Assembly: GCA_963762075.1 (NCBI GenBank)
Contig: CAVXJC010000006.1
Coordinates: 124,001-188,000 of the forward strand
From: JAOUEA01 sp963762075
GTDB taxonomy: Bacteria > Actinomycetota > UBA4738 > HRBIN12
Reading direction: 5' to 3'
Length of the DNA stretch: 64,000 nt
The notes beneath the pieces are model-generated. The model had not been told where the DNA came from. It did no database searches and saw only the letters and a list, made by a program, of their open reading frames with translations. Positions within the stretch are counted from its first letter, which is position 1, and every line of letters starts with the position of its first letter. A program made the translations under genes and the position numbers. This document shows, piece after piece, positions 22,964-31,327 of the stretch.

Positions 22964-24373
22964 TCACCAGGAGAAGCCGGGCGGCCTGGGCCTGCACTTC
23001 TTCGTCGCGTACCGCCGCAGGCTCTGCATCTCGGCTCGGACCTGGTTGCGTCCGGCCAGGTTCCTGAGGCTCCAGGGATCGCGCTCGAGCCGGTAGTACT
23101 CCTCCTCACCCGTGGTGTAGTGCACGAACAGCTCCCGCTTCGACCTCACCCCACAGTAGGCCGGCGCATCGCTTCCGGCTGCATGCTCGATCACGAAGCG
23201 CGAGCGTATGGCCCGGGCCGAGCCGTCGAGCAAGGGCGCCATGCTGCGACCGTCGACAGGCGAAGCGGGCGTCAGTCGGGCGAGATCCATGATGGTGGGT
23301 GCCACGTCGATGTTGACCACGAGTGACGACGCGGACGCGCCACGCGAGGCTTGGGTCAGGGGGTCGTAGCGCACGATCATCGGCACCCGCGATGCGCCGT
23401 CGTAGGGCACAGCCTTGCGCACGAGCCGATGTTCTCCCCACATGAGGCCGTTGTCGGAGGTGTACACGAGCAGGGTGTTCGAGAGCCGGCCGGTCGCGCG
23501 CAACGCTCGCACGATGTCGGCCATGCCATCGTCGACCGACAGCAAGGTTCGGTACTGACCCGATCGATCGGCATCGATCGCGGCGCGGGTGCGGGCATCG
23601 AGACGATCCGTCACGCGCACGTATCTCGGCTTGTCCGAGACGTTCCCCTCGTTGTAGTTGGGCGGGCGCCAACGGGGCACGCCGATCGCCGCATCTGCGT
23701 AACGGTCCTCGGGCGTGAAGGGCCGGTGCGGAGCGACCGGCGTCCACACCGCGAACAGCGGCTCGCGGTCGGGCGTCGTTCTGATGAACCTCGACACGCG
23801 TTCGTAGGTTTCGACGGTCGAGTACACGTCATCGGGGAAGCCGACCAGCCGGCCGTTGTGACTGGCGTTGAAACCGAAATAGGCGCGCCCGTCACCCGCC
23901 ATGAACGCGAACCATTCGTCCCACCCCGAAGGCACGATCGAGGCGTCCCGATATCCGTTGAGGTACTTGCCGAACAGCCCGGTGCGATACCCGGCGTCGT
24001 GCAACCACGTCGCGAGCGTCGAGGAATCGTCGAACGCCTGCATGCCGCCGACTGGGCCGAGGTTCTTCCAGACGCCATTGGTATGCGAGTACGTGCCGGT
24101 GAAGAAGCTCGCGCGACTCGGACAGCACGACGGATTGGGCACGAATGCCGACCTGAAGCGCACGCCTCGGCGGATCAGCCCTTTGCGTAGGTGAGGCATG
24201 CGCTGCAGGGTGCCCGCCCGCTGGTCGTCGGTGATCACCAGCACGACGTCGGGAAGCTCGCGCCCCGCCGCCGACGAATCAGGTGCAGCCGCGATCGGCC
24301 ACACGCACGCCACGATCGCGGCGGCCGTCGCCATGGCGACGGCGCGAACCCGGTGCGTCAGGCCACGACCCAC
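22964..24373 (-). CDS. Secreted sulfatase
   Basis: This arylsulfatase-family hydrolase of 469 residues has an N-terminal signal peptide (AMATAAAIVACVWPIAAA). The metal-binding VVLVITDDQR comes next. CCPSRASFF follows, whose first Cys is the residue converted to formylglycine in the CxPSR motif. Other conserved segments are GYRTGLFGKYLNGY and VYTSDNGLMWGEH. It would be exported and would release sulfate from organic sulfate esters, which fits its position next to the sulfate-assimilation genes. The start is a GTG at 24373, 16 bases inside the end of the lipid-kinase gene; an ATG slightly downstream (MATAAAIV) is possible. Activation needs a formylglycine-generating enzyme, not seen in this window. 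Confidence 0.88.
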   Translation of the reverse strand: MGRGLTHRVRAVAMATAAAIVACVWPIAAAPDSSAAGRELPDVVLVITDDQRAGTLQRMPHLRKGLIRRGVRFRSAFVPNPSCCPSRASFFTGTYSHTNGVWKNLGPVGGMQAFDDSSTLATWLHDAGYRTGLFGKYLNGYRDASIVPSGWDEWFAFMAGDGRAYFGFNASHNGRLVGFPDDVYSTVETYERVSRFIRTTPDREPLFAVWTPVAPHRPFTPEDRYADAAIGVPRWRPPNYNEGNVSDKPRYVRVTDRLDARTRAAIDADRSGQYRTLLSVDDGMADIVRALRATGRLSNTLLVYTSDNGLMWGEHRLVRKAVPYDGASRVPMIVRYDPLTQASRGASASSLVVNIDVAPTIMDLARLTPASPVDGRSMAPLLDGSARAIRSRFVIEHAAGSDAPAYCGVRSKRELFVHYTTGEEEYYRLERDPWSLRNLAGRNQVRAEMQSLRRYATKKCRPRPPGFSW

Positions 24374-25272
24374 AGCGCTTCCCGAGCCAGCTCGATCTCG
24401 AGCCGCTCGAGGTCGCCCAGCGAGTCTCCGTCGACCTGCACGGGGAAGGGACGGTCCGATGTGACCAGCACGTGCGACGCGTCATGGCGGTAGTCGATGT
24501 CGCGGCTCTGCACGTGGCGCGCCGAGCCGAACACCTGCGCGGCGATCCGCGGCACGTTGCGCCGCGCGAGCTTGCGCATGCTCAACACGTCGAGGCCGGT
24601 CTCGAGCGATGCCTGCGGCGTCATGCGCAGGCCACGATCCTTGTAGTACGTGTAGGGATCGGTTCGCCCCACCATCACCGACAGGGAGGGTTCCGCCTGA
24701 CCGCCGTCGATCGAGATCTCGAGGTCGGGATACTTGCCGGCGTAGCTCACCAGTAACTCCCAGGCAGCGCTGCGGAACGCCACGCGGTCGAATTTCGCCT
24801 TGGTCTTGGGGAACTTCCTGTCGATCCGGGCCATCGCTGCGGCGTCGACGCCGGCCCCGCAGTTCACGGCGAAGTATCGGCCGTCGGCTTTGCCGAGATG
24901 CAGCTTGAACGCCTCATCGTCGAGCGCTTGGCCGATCAGGACGCCTGTTGCATCGACCGGCTCGGTCGGCAGCCCGAGCGCGCGAACGAGGATGTTCGTC
25001 GCCCCACCCGGCAGCACCCCCAGCGCGGTGCGGGTGCCGGCGAGCGAGTTCACGACCTCGTTGATCGTGCCGTCGCCCGAGAACACCACGACGAGGTCGA
25101 CGCCCTCGTGCACCGCCTGGGTCGCGATCTCGTTGGCGTGTCCGCGTTCCTTCGTCTCGATGACTTCGAGACGGAAGTCGGCCGACATCGCCTTCTCGAT
25201 CACGGCAAGCGTCGGCTTCGAGACCGTGCGGGCCACAGGGTTCACGATCAACAGCACTCGTTGGAATCGCAT
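24358..25272 (-). CDS. Diacylglycerol/sphingosine kinase-family lipid kinase
   Basis: This 304-residue protein has the DAGK catalytic fold: LLIVNPVAR at the N-terminus, the ATP-binding VVVFSGDGTINEVVNSLAG, and LGVLPGGATNILVRALGLP. A second domain with YFAVNCGAGVDAAAM and a C-terminal PVQVDGDSLG is the usual phospholipid-kinase layout. Members phosphorylate diacylglycerol or other lipid alcohols, or take part in lipid-intermediate pathways; the substrate is not predictable. The start is an ATG at 25272 (MRFQRVLLIVNP). The 3' end overlaps the sulfatase start, suggesting cotranscription, although a metabolic link is not obvious. Confidence 0.88.
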   Translation of the reverse strand: MRFQRVLLIVNPVARTVSKPTLAVIEKAMSADFRLEVIETKERGHANEIATQAVHEGVDLVVVFSGDGTINEVVNSLAGTRTALGVLPGGATNILVRALGLPTEPVDATGVLIGQALDDEAFKLHLGKADGRYFAVNCGAGVDAAAMARIDRKFPKTKAKFDRVAFRSAAWELLVSYAGKYPDLEISIDGGQAEPSLSVMVGRTDPYTYYKDRGLRMTPQASLETGLDVLSMRKLARRNVPRIAAQVFGSARHVQSRDIDYRHDASHVLVTSDRPFPVQVDGDSLGDLERLEIELAREALWVVA

Positions 25273-25355
25273 CGGCGGTCAGTATCGCAGGCAGGCGACG
25301 GTTCCGCGTCAGGCAGTTGCACTGGGTCATTCGGACCTCACGGCCGCGTCGGCTC

Positions 25356-25589
25356 TCAGCCTCCACTGACGGGCGGAAGGAGGGCCACCTCGTCACCCTC
25401 TGCGACCACGGTCGTGCGAGCCGCCCGCTCGCCGTTCACCACGAACGAGCCGACCTCGGCGATCTGCGCGAATCGCTCACCGTATCGAGACGACAGGTCC
25501 CCGACGATCTCGCCGACCGTGTGCCCACTCGCCTCGACGAACGGCTCGCCCGCGATCTCGCGGAGTGCCGCGAACAGCCGGATCCTCAC
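25356..25589 (-). CDS. MoaD/ThiS-family sulfur-carrier protein
   Basis: A 77-residue beta-grasp protein that ends in the Gly-Gly (PPVSGG) needed for C-terminal adenylation and thiocarboxylate formation. It begins MRIRLFAALREIAGEP, typical of MoaD, and could serve as the sulfur carrier of molybdopterin synthase. A molybdopterin-dependent oxidoreductase is encoded at 40-41 kb, but no other moa genes are here. The GTG start at 25589 overlaps the stop of the upstream hydrolase in a GTGA. As I recall, a MoaD/ThiS gene next to glnR is a recurring actinobacterial arrangement. Confidence 0.85.
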   Translation of the reverse strand: MRIRLFAALREIAGEPFVEASGHTVGEIVGDLSSRYGERFAQIAEVGSFVVNGERAARTTVVAEGDEVALLPPVSGG

Positions 25590-26374
25590 GAGCCGACCAT
25601 CATGCGCATGACGTCGACGAGCTTTCGTGCGAACGCCGGGGTCAGTCCGTCCTCTGCATGTCCGAAGCCCTCACCGATCAGCAGACGTTTGGGCTCCCCT
25701 GCCGCCTCGTAGAGCTTTCGCGCATGCGACGGCGGGAACAGCCTGTCGTCGGCGCCGTGCACGATCACGACAGGCGTCGGTGCGATCTTGCCGATCACGT
25801 CCTCGGGTGACTCGGGGGGGTCCCATCTGTCGGGCATGCGCACACCGAACGCGCGCAGCGCGGCGCGTCCGGCGGCGGTGCCGATTCGGGCGTGCATCTC
25901 ACGCCGGACGCGAGGATTGGCGTCGTCGTGCCAATCCCAGTAGGCGAGCGACGAGATGCCCACGACCGCATCGGTGCCCCCGATCAGCCCACCGTGGCGG
26001 ATCGAGGCGATGCCGCCCATCGACGTTCCGCACGAGATCGCCGTGGTGTGACCCTCGTCGCGTGCGCGACGGTGTACCGCCTCGATGTCGTGGACCTCGT
26101 CGCCGCCGAAGTCGCAGACACCGCCGCTCTCGCCGTGACCCCGCAGGTCCATGGCGAACACGGTGAACCAGGGGGTGAGCTGCTCGGCGAAGATCGCGAA
26201 CTTCGGCTTGCGGTGCCACCCGATCATGCCGTGGGCGAGCAGCAGCGCCGGTCGCGACGGGTCTGCATCACCCAGTCGCGAACCCCGGATGTGCACCCCA
26301 TCGTCGGTCGTCACACGGAAGGTCTCGGCCGGCACGCGCCATTGGTGCGAGGTGATGCCCTGGAGCGTGGTCAT
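25586..26374 (-). CDS. Alpha/beta hydrolase
   Basis: This 262-residue hydrolase has an intact triad framework: LLLAHGMIGW near residue 48 (oxyanion loop), FAMDLRGHGESGG, the nucleophile elbow ISCGTSMGGIAS, the acid region HGADDRLFPP and the His in GEGFGHAEDG. No signal peptide is present. It is most like generic carboxylesterase or lysophospholipase-type proteins; the substrate is unknown. It is divergent from glnR, with 52 bases between the starts. That short gap must hold both promoters. Confidence 0.85.
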   Translation of the reverse strand: MTTLQGITSHQWRVPAETFRVTTDDGVHIRGSRLGDADPSRPALLLAHGMIGWHRKPKFAIFAEQLTPWFTVFAMDLRGHGESGGVCDFGGDEVHDIEAVHRRARDEGHTTAISCGTSMGGIASIRHGGLIGGTDAVVGISSLAYWDWHDDANPRVRREMHARIGTAAGRAALRAFGVRMPDRWDPPESPEDVIGKIAPTPVVIVHGADDRLFPPSHARKLYEAAGEPKRLLIGEGFGHAEDGLTPAFARKLVDVMRMMVGS

Positions 26375-26426
26375 CGCAGGTCAAGGGTACCGGCCGCCAA
26401 GCCGACCGGATATCGTGACGACACCC

Positions 26427-27101
26427 ATGGCACTCCTCAGCCTGCTCTCCGATCGACGGCCCGAGGCGGTGCTTCCGGCCCTCGGAGAGCTCCGGGCCGA
26501 CCTCAAGGTCGAGCCGCTTTCGATCACGTCGATCGAGCACGTCCAGCGCCTCGAACCCGACGCGGTGTTGGTCGATGCCGCCGAGCACGCGGCGCAGGCA
26601 TGGTCCGTGCTGCAGACTCTTCGCGAGCGTGCGACACGCCTTCCCGTCATGCTCATCGTCGAGCGCGATCAGATCGAGCGATACCCGTGGCACGAGCTCG
26701 TCGACGAGCTCGTCTACCCGGGCGCGCCGGCACCGGAGCTCCGCGCCCGCCTCGCGATGTTGCGGCACAGGGCAGGAAGCGGCGACGGCACGGTCACCCG
26801 CCTCGGTCCCATCGCGCTCGACACCGAGACCTATCGCGCGACCGCGAGCGGACGACCGCTGGATCTCACCTACAAGGAGTTCGAGCTGTTGCGGTTCCTT
26901 GCGTCGAGCCCGGGACGGGTCTACACCCGACCGGCCCTGCTGCGCGAGGTCTGGGGTTACGACTTCTACGGCGGCACACGCACCGTCGACGTGCACGTGC
27001 GGCGCTTGCGCGCCAAGCTCGGTCCTGAACACGAGCACCTGATCGAGACGGTCCGCGGTGTCGGCTACCGCTCCGCCGCACCGGAAGTCATTGATCGATG
27101 A
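26427..27101 (+). CDS. glnR: GlnR-type orphan response regulator
   Basis: GlnR is the global nitrogen regulator of actinobacteria, an OmpR-type protein that lacks a working phosphorylation pocket. This 224-residue protein has a degenerate receiver domain (LEPDAVLVDAAEH where an Asp-containing strand is expected). Its C-terminal winged helix is very GlnR-like: LDLTYKEFELLRFLASSPGR, then LLREVWGYDFYGGTRTVDVH and VRRLRAKLGPEHEHLIETVR. The start is the ATG at 26427. The location is consistent, with both glutamine synthetase genes and glnE in the same window and GlnR-like motifs upstream of glnA and glnA2. Its stop overlaps the ATG of the following flavoprotein. Orthology is strong but not proven. 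Confidence 0.78.
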   Translation: MALLSLLSDRRPEAVLPALGELRADLKVEPLSITSIEHVQRLEPDAVLVDAAEHAAQAWSVLQTLRERATRLPVMLIVERDQIERYPWHELVDELVYPGAPAPELRARLAMLRHRAGSGDGTVTRLGPIALDTETYRATASGRPLDLTYKEFELLRFLASSPGRVYTRPALLREVWGYDFYGGTRTVDVHVRRLRAKLGPEHEHLIETVRGVGYRSAAPEVIDR

Positions 27102-28324
27102 TCTCGTCGATCGAGATGATCGATGTCGTCGTGATCGGCGGTGGTCAGGCCGGGTTGGCCACGAGTCACGAGCTCGCGCGTGCCGGCGTCGAGCACGTGG
27201 TGCTCGAGCGCGATCGGATCGGGTCGAGTTGGGCGGGCCTCTGGGACAGCTTCCAGCTCAACACGCCGAACTGGGGCCTGCGCCTGCCGGGCATGTCATA
27301 CGACGGAGATGACCCTGACGACTTCATGTCCCTCACCGAGATCGTCGCCTACCTCGAACGCTACGCGGCCGCGGGGGGTATCGAGGTACGAACGGGTGTG
27401 GAGGTCACCTCTCTCGAGGCCGCCGAGCGGGGCTTGCGGCTCGAGACGTCATTCGGCCCGATAGCGGCGCGGGCGGTCGTGGTCTGCACCGGGGCCTACC
27501 AGCGGGCCTTCCGCCCGCAGGGCGCCGACGGCCTGCCCGACGACCTCGTGACGCTCGACGCGCGCTCGTATCGAGCTCCCGCGTCGCTCCCCGCTGGTGC
27601 TGTGTTGGTGGTCGGCAACGGCCAATCCGGTTGCCAGATCGCCGAAGAGCTCTGTGAGGCCGGACGCGAGGTCGTCGTCTCGTGCGGCAAGGCCGCATGG
27701 GCGCCGCGGCGGACCGGCGAGCACGACCTGCTCTGGTGGGGTCTCGAGACCCGCTTCCTGGAGGCCGGCGTCGACACGCTGCCCTCGCCGGAAGCCCGGT
27801 TCGCCGCGAACGTCACCGCCAGCGGCACCAACGGAGGCCACGATCTTCACATGCGTACGCTTCGCGACCACGGCGCCACACTCACCGGGCACTTCACCGG
27901 GTGCGCTGACGGCCGCATCCGGTTCGCCGACGATCTTGCGGAGAGCGTCGCCTGGTCCGACGCCCGCTATCTCGATTTCGCGCGTTCAGTGGCAGAGTTG
28001 TGCGCCGAGCGGAACATGGCCAAGCCTCAGCTTCCGCCACCCGAGCCATTCGATGTCGCGGCCCCCGACGGGCTCGACGTCGCGGATCTCGGCGCCGTGA
28101 TCTTCTCGGGTGGGTTCCGCCCCGACTATGGGTGGGTGCGTGTCGCGGGGATATCCGACAGGATGGGCTTCCCCCTGCAGCGCGACGGCGCCAGTACCGT
28201 CGCGCCCGGACTGTTCTTCGCCGGCGTGCATTTCCTGAGGAAGCGGAAGTCGTCACTGCTCTGCGGCGTGGGGGAAGACGCCACGATCGTGGCGAGCAAC
28301 GTCGCGGAATATCTCGCAGGCTGA
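27098..28324 (+). CDS. FAD/NAD(P)-dependent monooxygenase-like flavoprotein
   Basis: This 408-residue flavoprotein has two Rossmann motifs: VVVIGGGQAGLATSHELARA for FAD and LVVGNGQSGCQIAEEL for NADPH. It has the GLWDSFQLNTPNW segment seen in CzcO/YUCCA-like monooxygenases and a C-terminal FFAGVHFLRKRKSSLLCGVG with ATIVASN. It probably oxidises a small nucleophilic substrate, for example an N- or S-containing compound. The substrate cannot be named. Its ATG at 27098 overlaps the glnR stop in an ATGA (an alternative ATG at 27116 begins MIDVVVIGGG), so it is cotranscribed with the nitrogen regulator. Confidence 0.85.
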   Translation: MISSIEMIDVVVIGGGQAGLATSHELARAGVEHVVLERDRIGSSWAGLWDSFQLNTPNWGLRLPGMSYDGDDPDDFMSLTEIVAYLERYAAAGGIEVRTGVEVTSLEAAERGLRLETSFGPIAARAVVVCTGAYQRAFRPQGADGLPDDLVTLDARSYRAPASLPAGAVLVVGNGQSGCQIAEELCEAGREVVVSCGKAAWAPRRTGEHDLLWWGLETRFLEAGVDTLPSPEARFAANVTASGTNGGHDLHMRTLRDHGATLTGHFTGCADGRIRFADDLAESVAWSDARYLDFARSVAELCAERNMAKPQLPPPEPFDVAAPDGLDVADLGAVIFSGGFRPDYGWVRVAGISDRMGFPLQRDGASTVAPGLFFAGVHFLRKRKSSLLCGVGEDATIVASNVAEYLAG

Positions 28325-28422
28325 CGTCACCGGTGCCGGCGCGAGCGGCACGGTGCCGAGGGCAAGGTCGAACAGGGCAGAAGTCTCAAGACAGTGGACC
28401 TAGCACATCGTGGTCAGGCGAA

Positions 28423-28614
28423 ATGACTCTTCCGGGCTCTGCGCCGCCCGCTGCTGTAGCGCCGATGACCTGGGTGAACGACCACATCGGGGCCGCGCCA
28501 CTCGTCCCCCCCGGACGAACTCCCCTCGGTTACGCGGCGCCGACCGTCGTTCCCCGGCTCGCGCCGGCGACCGCCGCGGCAGCCTTCGGGCGCCCGCGTC
28601 GACGCGAGCCGTAG
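28423..28614 (+). CDS. Possible small Pro/Ala-rich protein, unrecognised
   Basis: Between the flavoprotein gene and a GNAT gene lie 375 bases. The only candidate gene is a 63-codon frame starting MTLPGSAPPAAVAPMTW and ending FGRPRRREP. It is rich in Pro and Ala, ends in a basic tail and has about 78 percent G or C at third positions. It stops 8 bases before a strong 13-bp hairpin. The ribosome site is weak (GGTCAGG). It could be a real small gene or chance. Confidence 0.3.
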   Translation: MTLPGSAPPAAVAPMTWVNDHIGAAPLVPPGRTPLGYAAPTVVPRLAPATAAAAFGRPRRREP

Positions 28615-28622
28615 GTTCACCG

Positions 28623-28656
28623 AGGCCCCGTCCGCTCCCCCTCGCGGACGGGGCCT
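28623..28656 (+). terminator. 13-bp GC-rich hairpin upstream of the GNAT gene
   Basis: AGGCCCCGTCCGC (28623-28635) pairs perfectly with GCGGACGGGGCCT (28644-28656) around an 8-base loop. No T run follows on either strand, so it is a terminator only by the loose standard used for GC-rich actinobacteria. It lies 43 bases before the GNAT start. Confidence 0.5.
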
Positions 28657-28699
28657 TCGTGCGTTCCTCGACGATTGCGAGGGGCGTAGGCTCGCTCCC

Positions 28700-29278
28700 A
28701 TGGTCGAACCGACGTACACGGTCAAGGCTCTCGATGAGTCGACGTGGTCAGCGTTTGCCGCGTTGGTCGAACGCAACAACGGCGTATTCGGCGGCTGCTG
28801 GTGCATGGGGTTCCACCCCGAGGGGGTCGGCAAGGGAACCACGCCGGCCCTCAACCGCAAGCGGAAGCGCGGTCGTGTTCGGGCAGCTGCGGCCCATGCG
28901 GCGCTCGTTTTCACCGAGGACGATTGTGTGGGTTGGTGCCAGTTCGGCGTACCCGACGAGGTGCCGCGGATCAAGAGCCGCGCAGCGTACGCAAAGGGTC
29001 AGACGACACCGCCAGACTGGCGGATCGCGTGCTGCTACGTCGGCAAGGGGCACCGGCGTCAGGGCGTGGCCGCCGCCGCACTCGCCGGCGCGCTCGATCT
29101 CATCGCGGGACTCGGCGGGGGGACAGTCGAGGGATACCCGGAGGCCGCCGACGCCGTGCCCGCCGGCTTCCTCTACAACGGTGCTCTGTCGACCTACGAG
29201 AAGCTCGGGTTCACCCGTGACCGGAAGATCGGCACACACCGCTGGGTCGTGACCCGGGTCGTCGAGCCGACTGCCTAG
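28700..29278 (+). CDS. GNAT-family N-acetyltransferase
   Basis: This 192-residue protein has a GNAT acetyl-CoA-binding core. WRIACCYVGKGHRRQGVAAA gives the pyrophosphate-binding R/Q-x-x-G-x-A pattern, followed by LAGALDLIAGLGGGTVEGYP. The C-terminal TYEKLGFTRDRKIGTHRWVV is the usual final strand region. The N-terminus has two Cys (FGGCWCMGF) that recur in this subfamily. The substrate is unknown; small-molecule or antibiotic acetylation is common for such singletons. The ATG start at 28700 follows a hairpin. It is followed by a disrupted NTF2-like gene. Confidence 0.82.
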   Translation: MVEPTYTVKALDESTWSAFAALVERNNGVFGGCWCMGFHPEGVGKGTTPALNRKRKRGRVRAAAAHAALVFTEDDCVGWCQFGVPDEVPRIKSRAAYAKGQTTPPDWRIACCYVGKGHRRQGVAAAALAGALDLIAGLGGGTVEGYPEAADAVPAGFLYNGALSTYEKLGFTRDRKIGTHRWVVTRVVEPTA

Positions 29279-29408
29279 CCGTCAGGGATGTGCCCGCACA
29301 CCCGCCAAGGCGGTGGTGCCCTGGCCCGATCCCAGCCGAAGGTACAGATGCCGATGAGTGGGTCTTGTGTGCGAATCTCTACGTCAGAAAGCTGAATGGA
29401 GGTTAGGC

Positions 29409-29705
29409 ATGAAAGCCCCAATCACGGAAACGGCAGAGGCCTTCACTCGTCATCAGTTCGATGCCACGTATCCGTTCATCCTCGATGAAGCCGAGTGGAT
29501 GCTCGTCGGCGGGAGGCGAATCCGCGGGAAGGCCGACATCCTCAGAGTCATCACACGTGGCGTCATGCGACATCTACGAATTCGTCGACGGAAATATCGC
29601 CGCCATCACCTCATACATGGTTGAGGTGCCGCCAGGTCCATCAGGCTCCTCGCGATCCCCCCAGCGGGATGCCTGCGTCGGTGGCCCGCTTCTCGAAGAC
29701 GGGTG
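29409..29705 (+). pseudogene. Disrupted NTF2-like (SnoaL/DUF4440-type) gene
   Basis: Starting from an ATG at 29409 (MKAPITETAEAFTRHQFDAT), the frame reads like an NTF2-fold protein through EWMLVGGRRIRGKADIL and then turns into Arg-rich nonsense. The natural continuation (CDIYEFVDGNIAAITSYMVE) is found in the next frame from about 29570. The join is therefore a frameshift, and the middle of the domain is also shorter than normal, so this looks like a real remnant and not only a sequencing slip. Together with a GlnR-like box, this accounts for the 540 bases between the GNAT gene and glnA. Confidence 0.65.
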
Positions 29706-29728
29706 ATCCGGCGTGATACGCGCGGGAA

Positions 29729-29744
29729 GTAACCGAGAGTTAAC
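29729..29744 (+). promoter_or_regulatory. Candidate GlnR box upstream of glnA
   Basis: GTAAC (29729-29733), six bases, then TTAAC (29740-29744) fits the actinobacterial GlnR half-site pattern of AC-ending elements 11 bases apart (GTnAC-N6-GnAAC). It is 76 bases before the glnA start, a natural activator position, and a glnR gene lies 3 kb upstream. The same spacing occurs before glnA2. Confidence 0.5.
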
Positions 29745-29819
29745 GACGACGTGAGGGGCGGGCACCGAGGCGCCTCGTAGGCTGGATGCATCGCTCGACG
29801 GACTCGAAGGGGGAAGCGC

Positions 29820-31241
29820 GTGGCAACGCCGAAAGACGTCATCGCGATGGCCAAGGAGCAGGGAGCCGAGATCGTCGACTTCCGATTCACGGATCTGCCC
29901 GGTCAGGTGCAGCACCTGTCGGTGCCGGTGCACGAGCTCACCGAGCAGAAGCTCACCGAGGGGCAGCCGTTCGACGGCTCGAGCGTTCGCGGGTTCCAAG
30001 AGATCCAGGAGTCCGACATGTTGTTGATGCCCGACCCCGATTCCGCGTACATGGACCCCTTCACCAAGCACGCCACGCTGAACATCACGTGTTTCGTGAA
30101 GGACCCGGTGACCGGTGAGGACTACTCGCGCGACCCGCGCAACATCGCGAAGAAGGCTGAGCTGTACCTCAAGCAGACGGGCATCGCCGATCGATCGTAC
30201 TGGGGCCCCGAGGCCGAGTTCTACATCTTCGACTCGATCCGCTACGACCAGAACGAATTCGAGGGCTATTACCACGTCGACTCCGTGGCGGGCGCTTGGA
30301 CCAGCGGCCGCATCGAGGAAGGCGGCAACCTCGGCTACAAGCCCCGATACAAGGGCGGGTACTTCGCGCTTCCCCCGATGGACAAGTACCAGGACCTTCG
30401 CACCGACATGGTGCTGAACCTCGAGAAGGTGGGTCTCACGATCGAGGTCCACCACCACGAGGTCGGCACCGCCGGCCAGGCCGAGATCGACATGCGCTAC
30501 GACACGTTGCTCACGACCGCCGACAACGTCATGAAGTACAAGTACGTGGTCAAGAACACGGCGTATCAGGCCGGCAAGACCGTGACGTTCATGCCGAAGC
30601 CGCTGTTCATGGACAACGGCTCGGGCATGCACACGCACCAGTCGCTGTGGGAAGGCGACGAGAACCTCTTCTGGGACGAAGTGGGCTACGGCGGCATCAG
30701 CGACATGGCCAGGTGGTACATCGGTGGCCTCATCGCCCACGCGCCGGCGCTGCTGGCGTTCACGAATCCCACGACGAACAGCTACCGCCGGCTCGTGCCG
30801 GGCTACGAGGCGCCGATCAAGCTGGTGTACTCGCAACGGAACCGCAGTGCGTGCGTGCGCATCCCGCTCGGATCGAAGAACCCGTCGGCGAAGCGACTGG
30901 AATTCCGCACGCCGGATCCGTCGTGCAACCCGTACCTCGCCTTCAGCGCGATGCTCATGGCCGGCATCGACGGCATCAAGAACAAGCTCGAGCCGCCCGA
31001 TCCGATCGACAAGGACCTGTACGACCTTCCGCCCGAGGAGCACGCAGCTGTGAAGCAGGTGCCCGGGTCGCTGCTCGAGGTGCTCGGCGAGCTGGAATCC
31101 GATCACCAATGGCTGCTCGAAGGCGGCGTGTTCACCCAGGACGTCATCGACACCTGGATCGAGTACAAGCGCATCGAGGAGCACGACGCGGTGGCGCTGC
31201 GCCCTCACCCCTACGAGTTCGGCCTGTACTACGACGTCTAG
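29820..31241 (+). CDS. glnA: Glutamine synthetase type I (adenylylatable)
   Basis: GlnA forms glutamine from glutamate, ammonia and ATP in a dodecamer. The 473-residue protein has the family signatures FDGSSVRGFQEIQESDM, the ATP-loop KPLFMDNGSGMHTHQSLW and NRSACVRIP. It also has the adenylylation loop DKDLYDLPPEE with Tyr401, which GlnE would modify. This is the beta subtype, regulated by adenylylation. The start is a GTG at 29820 with a GGGGGAAG ribosome site. A GlnR-like box lies at 29729 and a perfect inverted repeat overlaps the stop codon. Together with glnE at 43 kb and a second synthetase at 54 kb this is the main nitrogen-assimilation enzyme. Confidence 0.96.
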   Translation: MATPKDVIAMAKEQGAEIVDFRFTDLPGQVQHLSVPVHELTEQKLTEGQPFDGSSVRGFQEIQESDMLLMPDPDSAYMDPFTKHATLNITCFVKDPVTGEDYSRDPRNIAKKAELYLKQTGIADRSYWGPEAEFYIFDSIRYDQNEFEGYYHVDSVAGAWTSGRIEEGGNLGYKPRYKGGYFALPPMDKYQDLRTDMVLNLEKVGLTIEVHHHEVGTAGQAEIDMRYDTLLTTADNVMKYKYVVKNTAYQAGKTVTFMPKPLFMDNGSGMHTHQSLWEGDENLFWDEVGYGGISDMARWYIGGLIAHAPALLAFTNPTTNSYRRLVPGYEAPIKLVYSQRNRSACVRIPLGSKNPSAKRLEFRTPDPSCNPYLAFSAMLMAGIDGIKNKLEPPDPIDKDLYDLPPEEHAAVKQVPGSLLEVLGELESDHQWLLEGGVFTQDVIDTWIEYKRIEEHDAVALRPHPYEFGLYYDV

Positions 31242-31256
31242 TCCAGCGTGGACTAG
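31238..31256. repeat. Inverted repeat at the end of glnA
   Basis: CTAGTCCA-GCG-TGGACTAG is a perfect 8-bp inverted repeat that begins at the glnA stop codon. A related CTAGTC palindrome sits at the same place after glnA2. It may be a transcript-end hairpin or a protein-binding site. There is no T run. Confidence 0.5.
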
Positions 31257-31327
31257 AAGCGGGTGACGCCGGGTGGCGCTCCCTCGCATGCCACCAAACA
31301 CCCCGGGGGCGCTGAGGCTAGGCTCCG

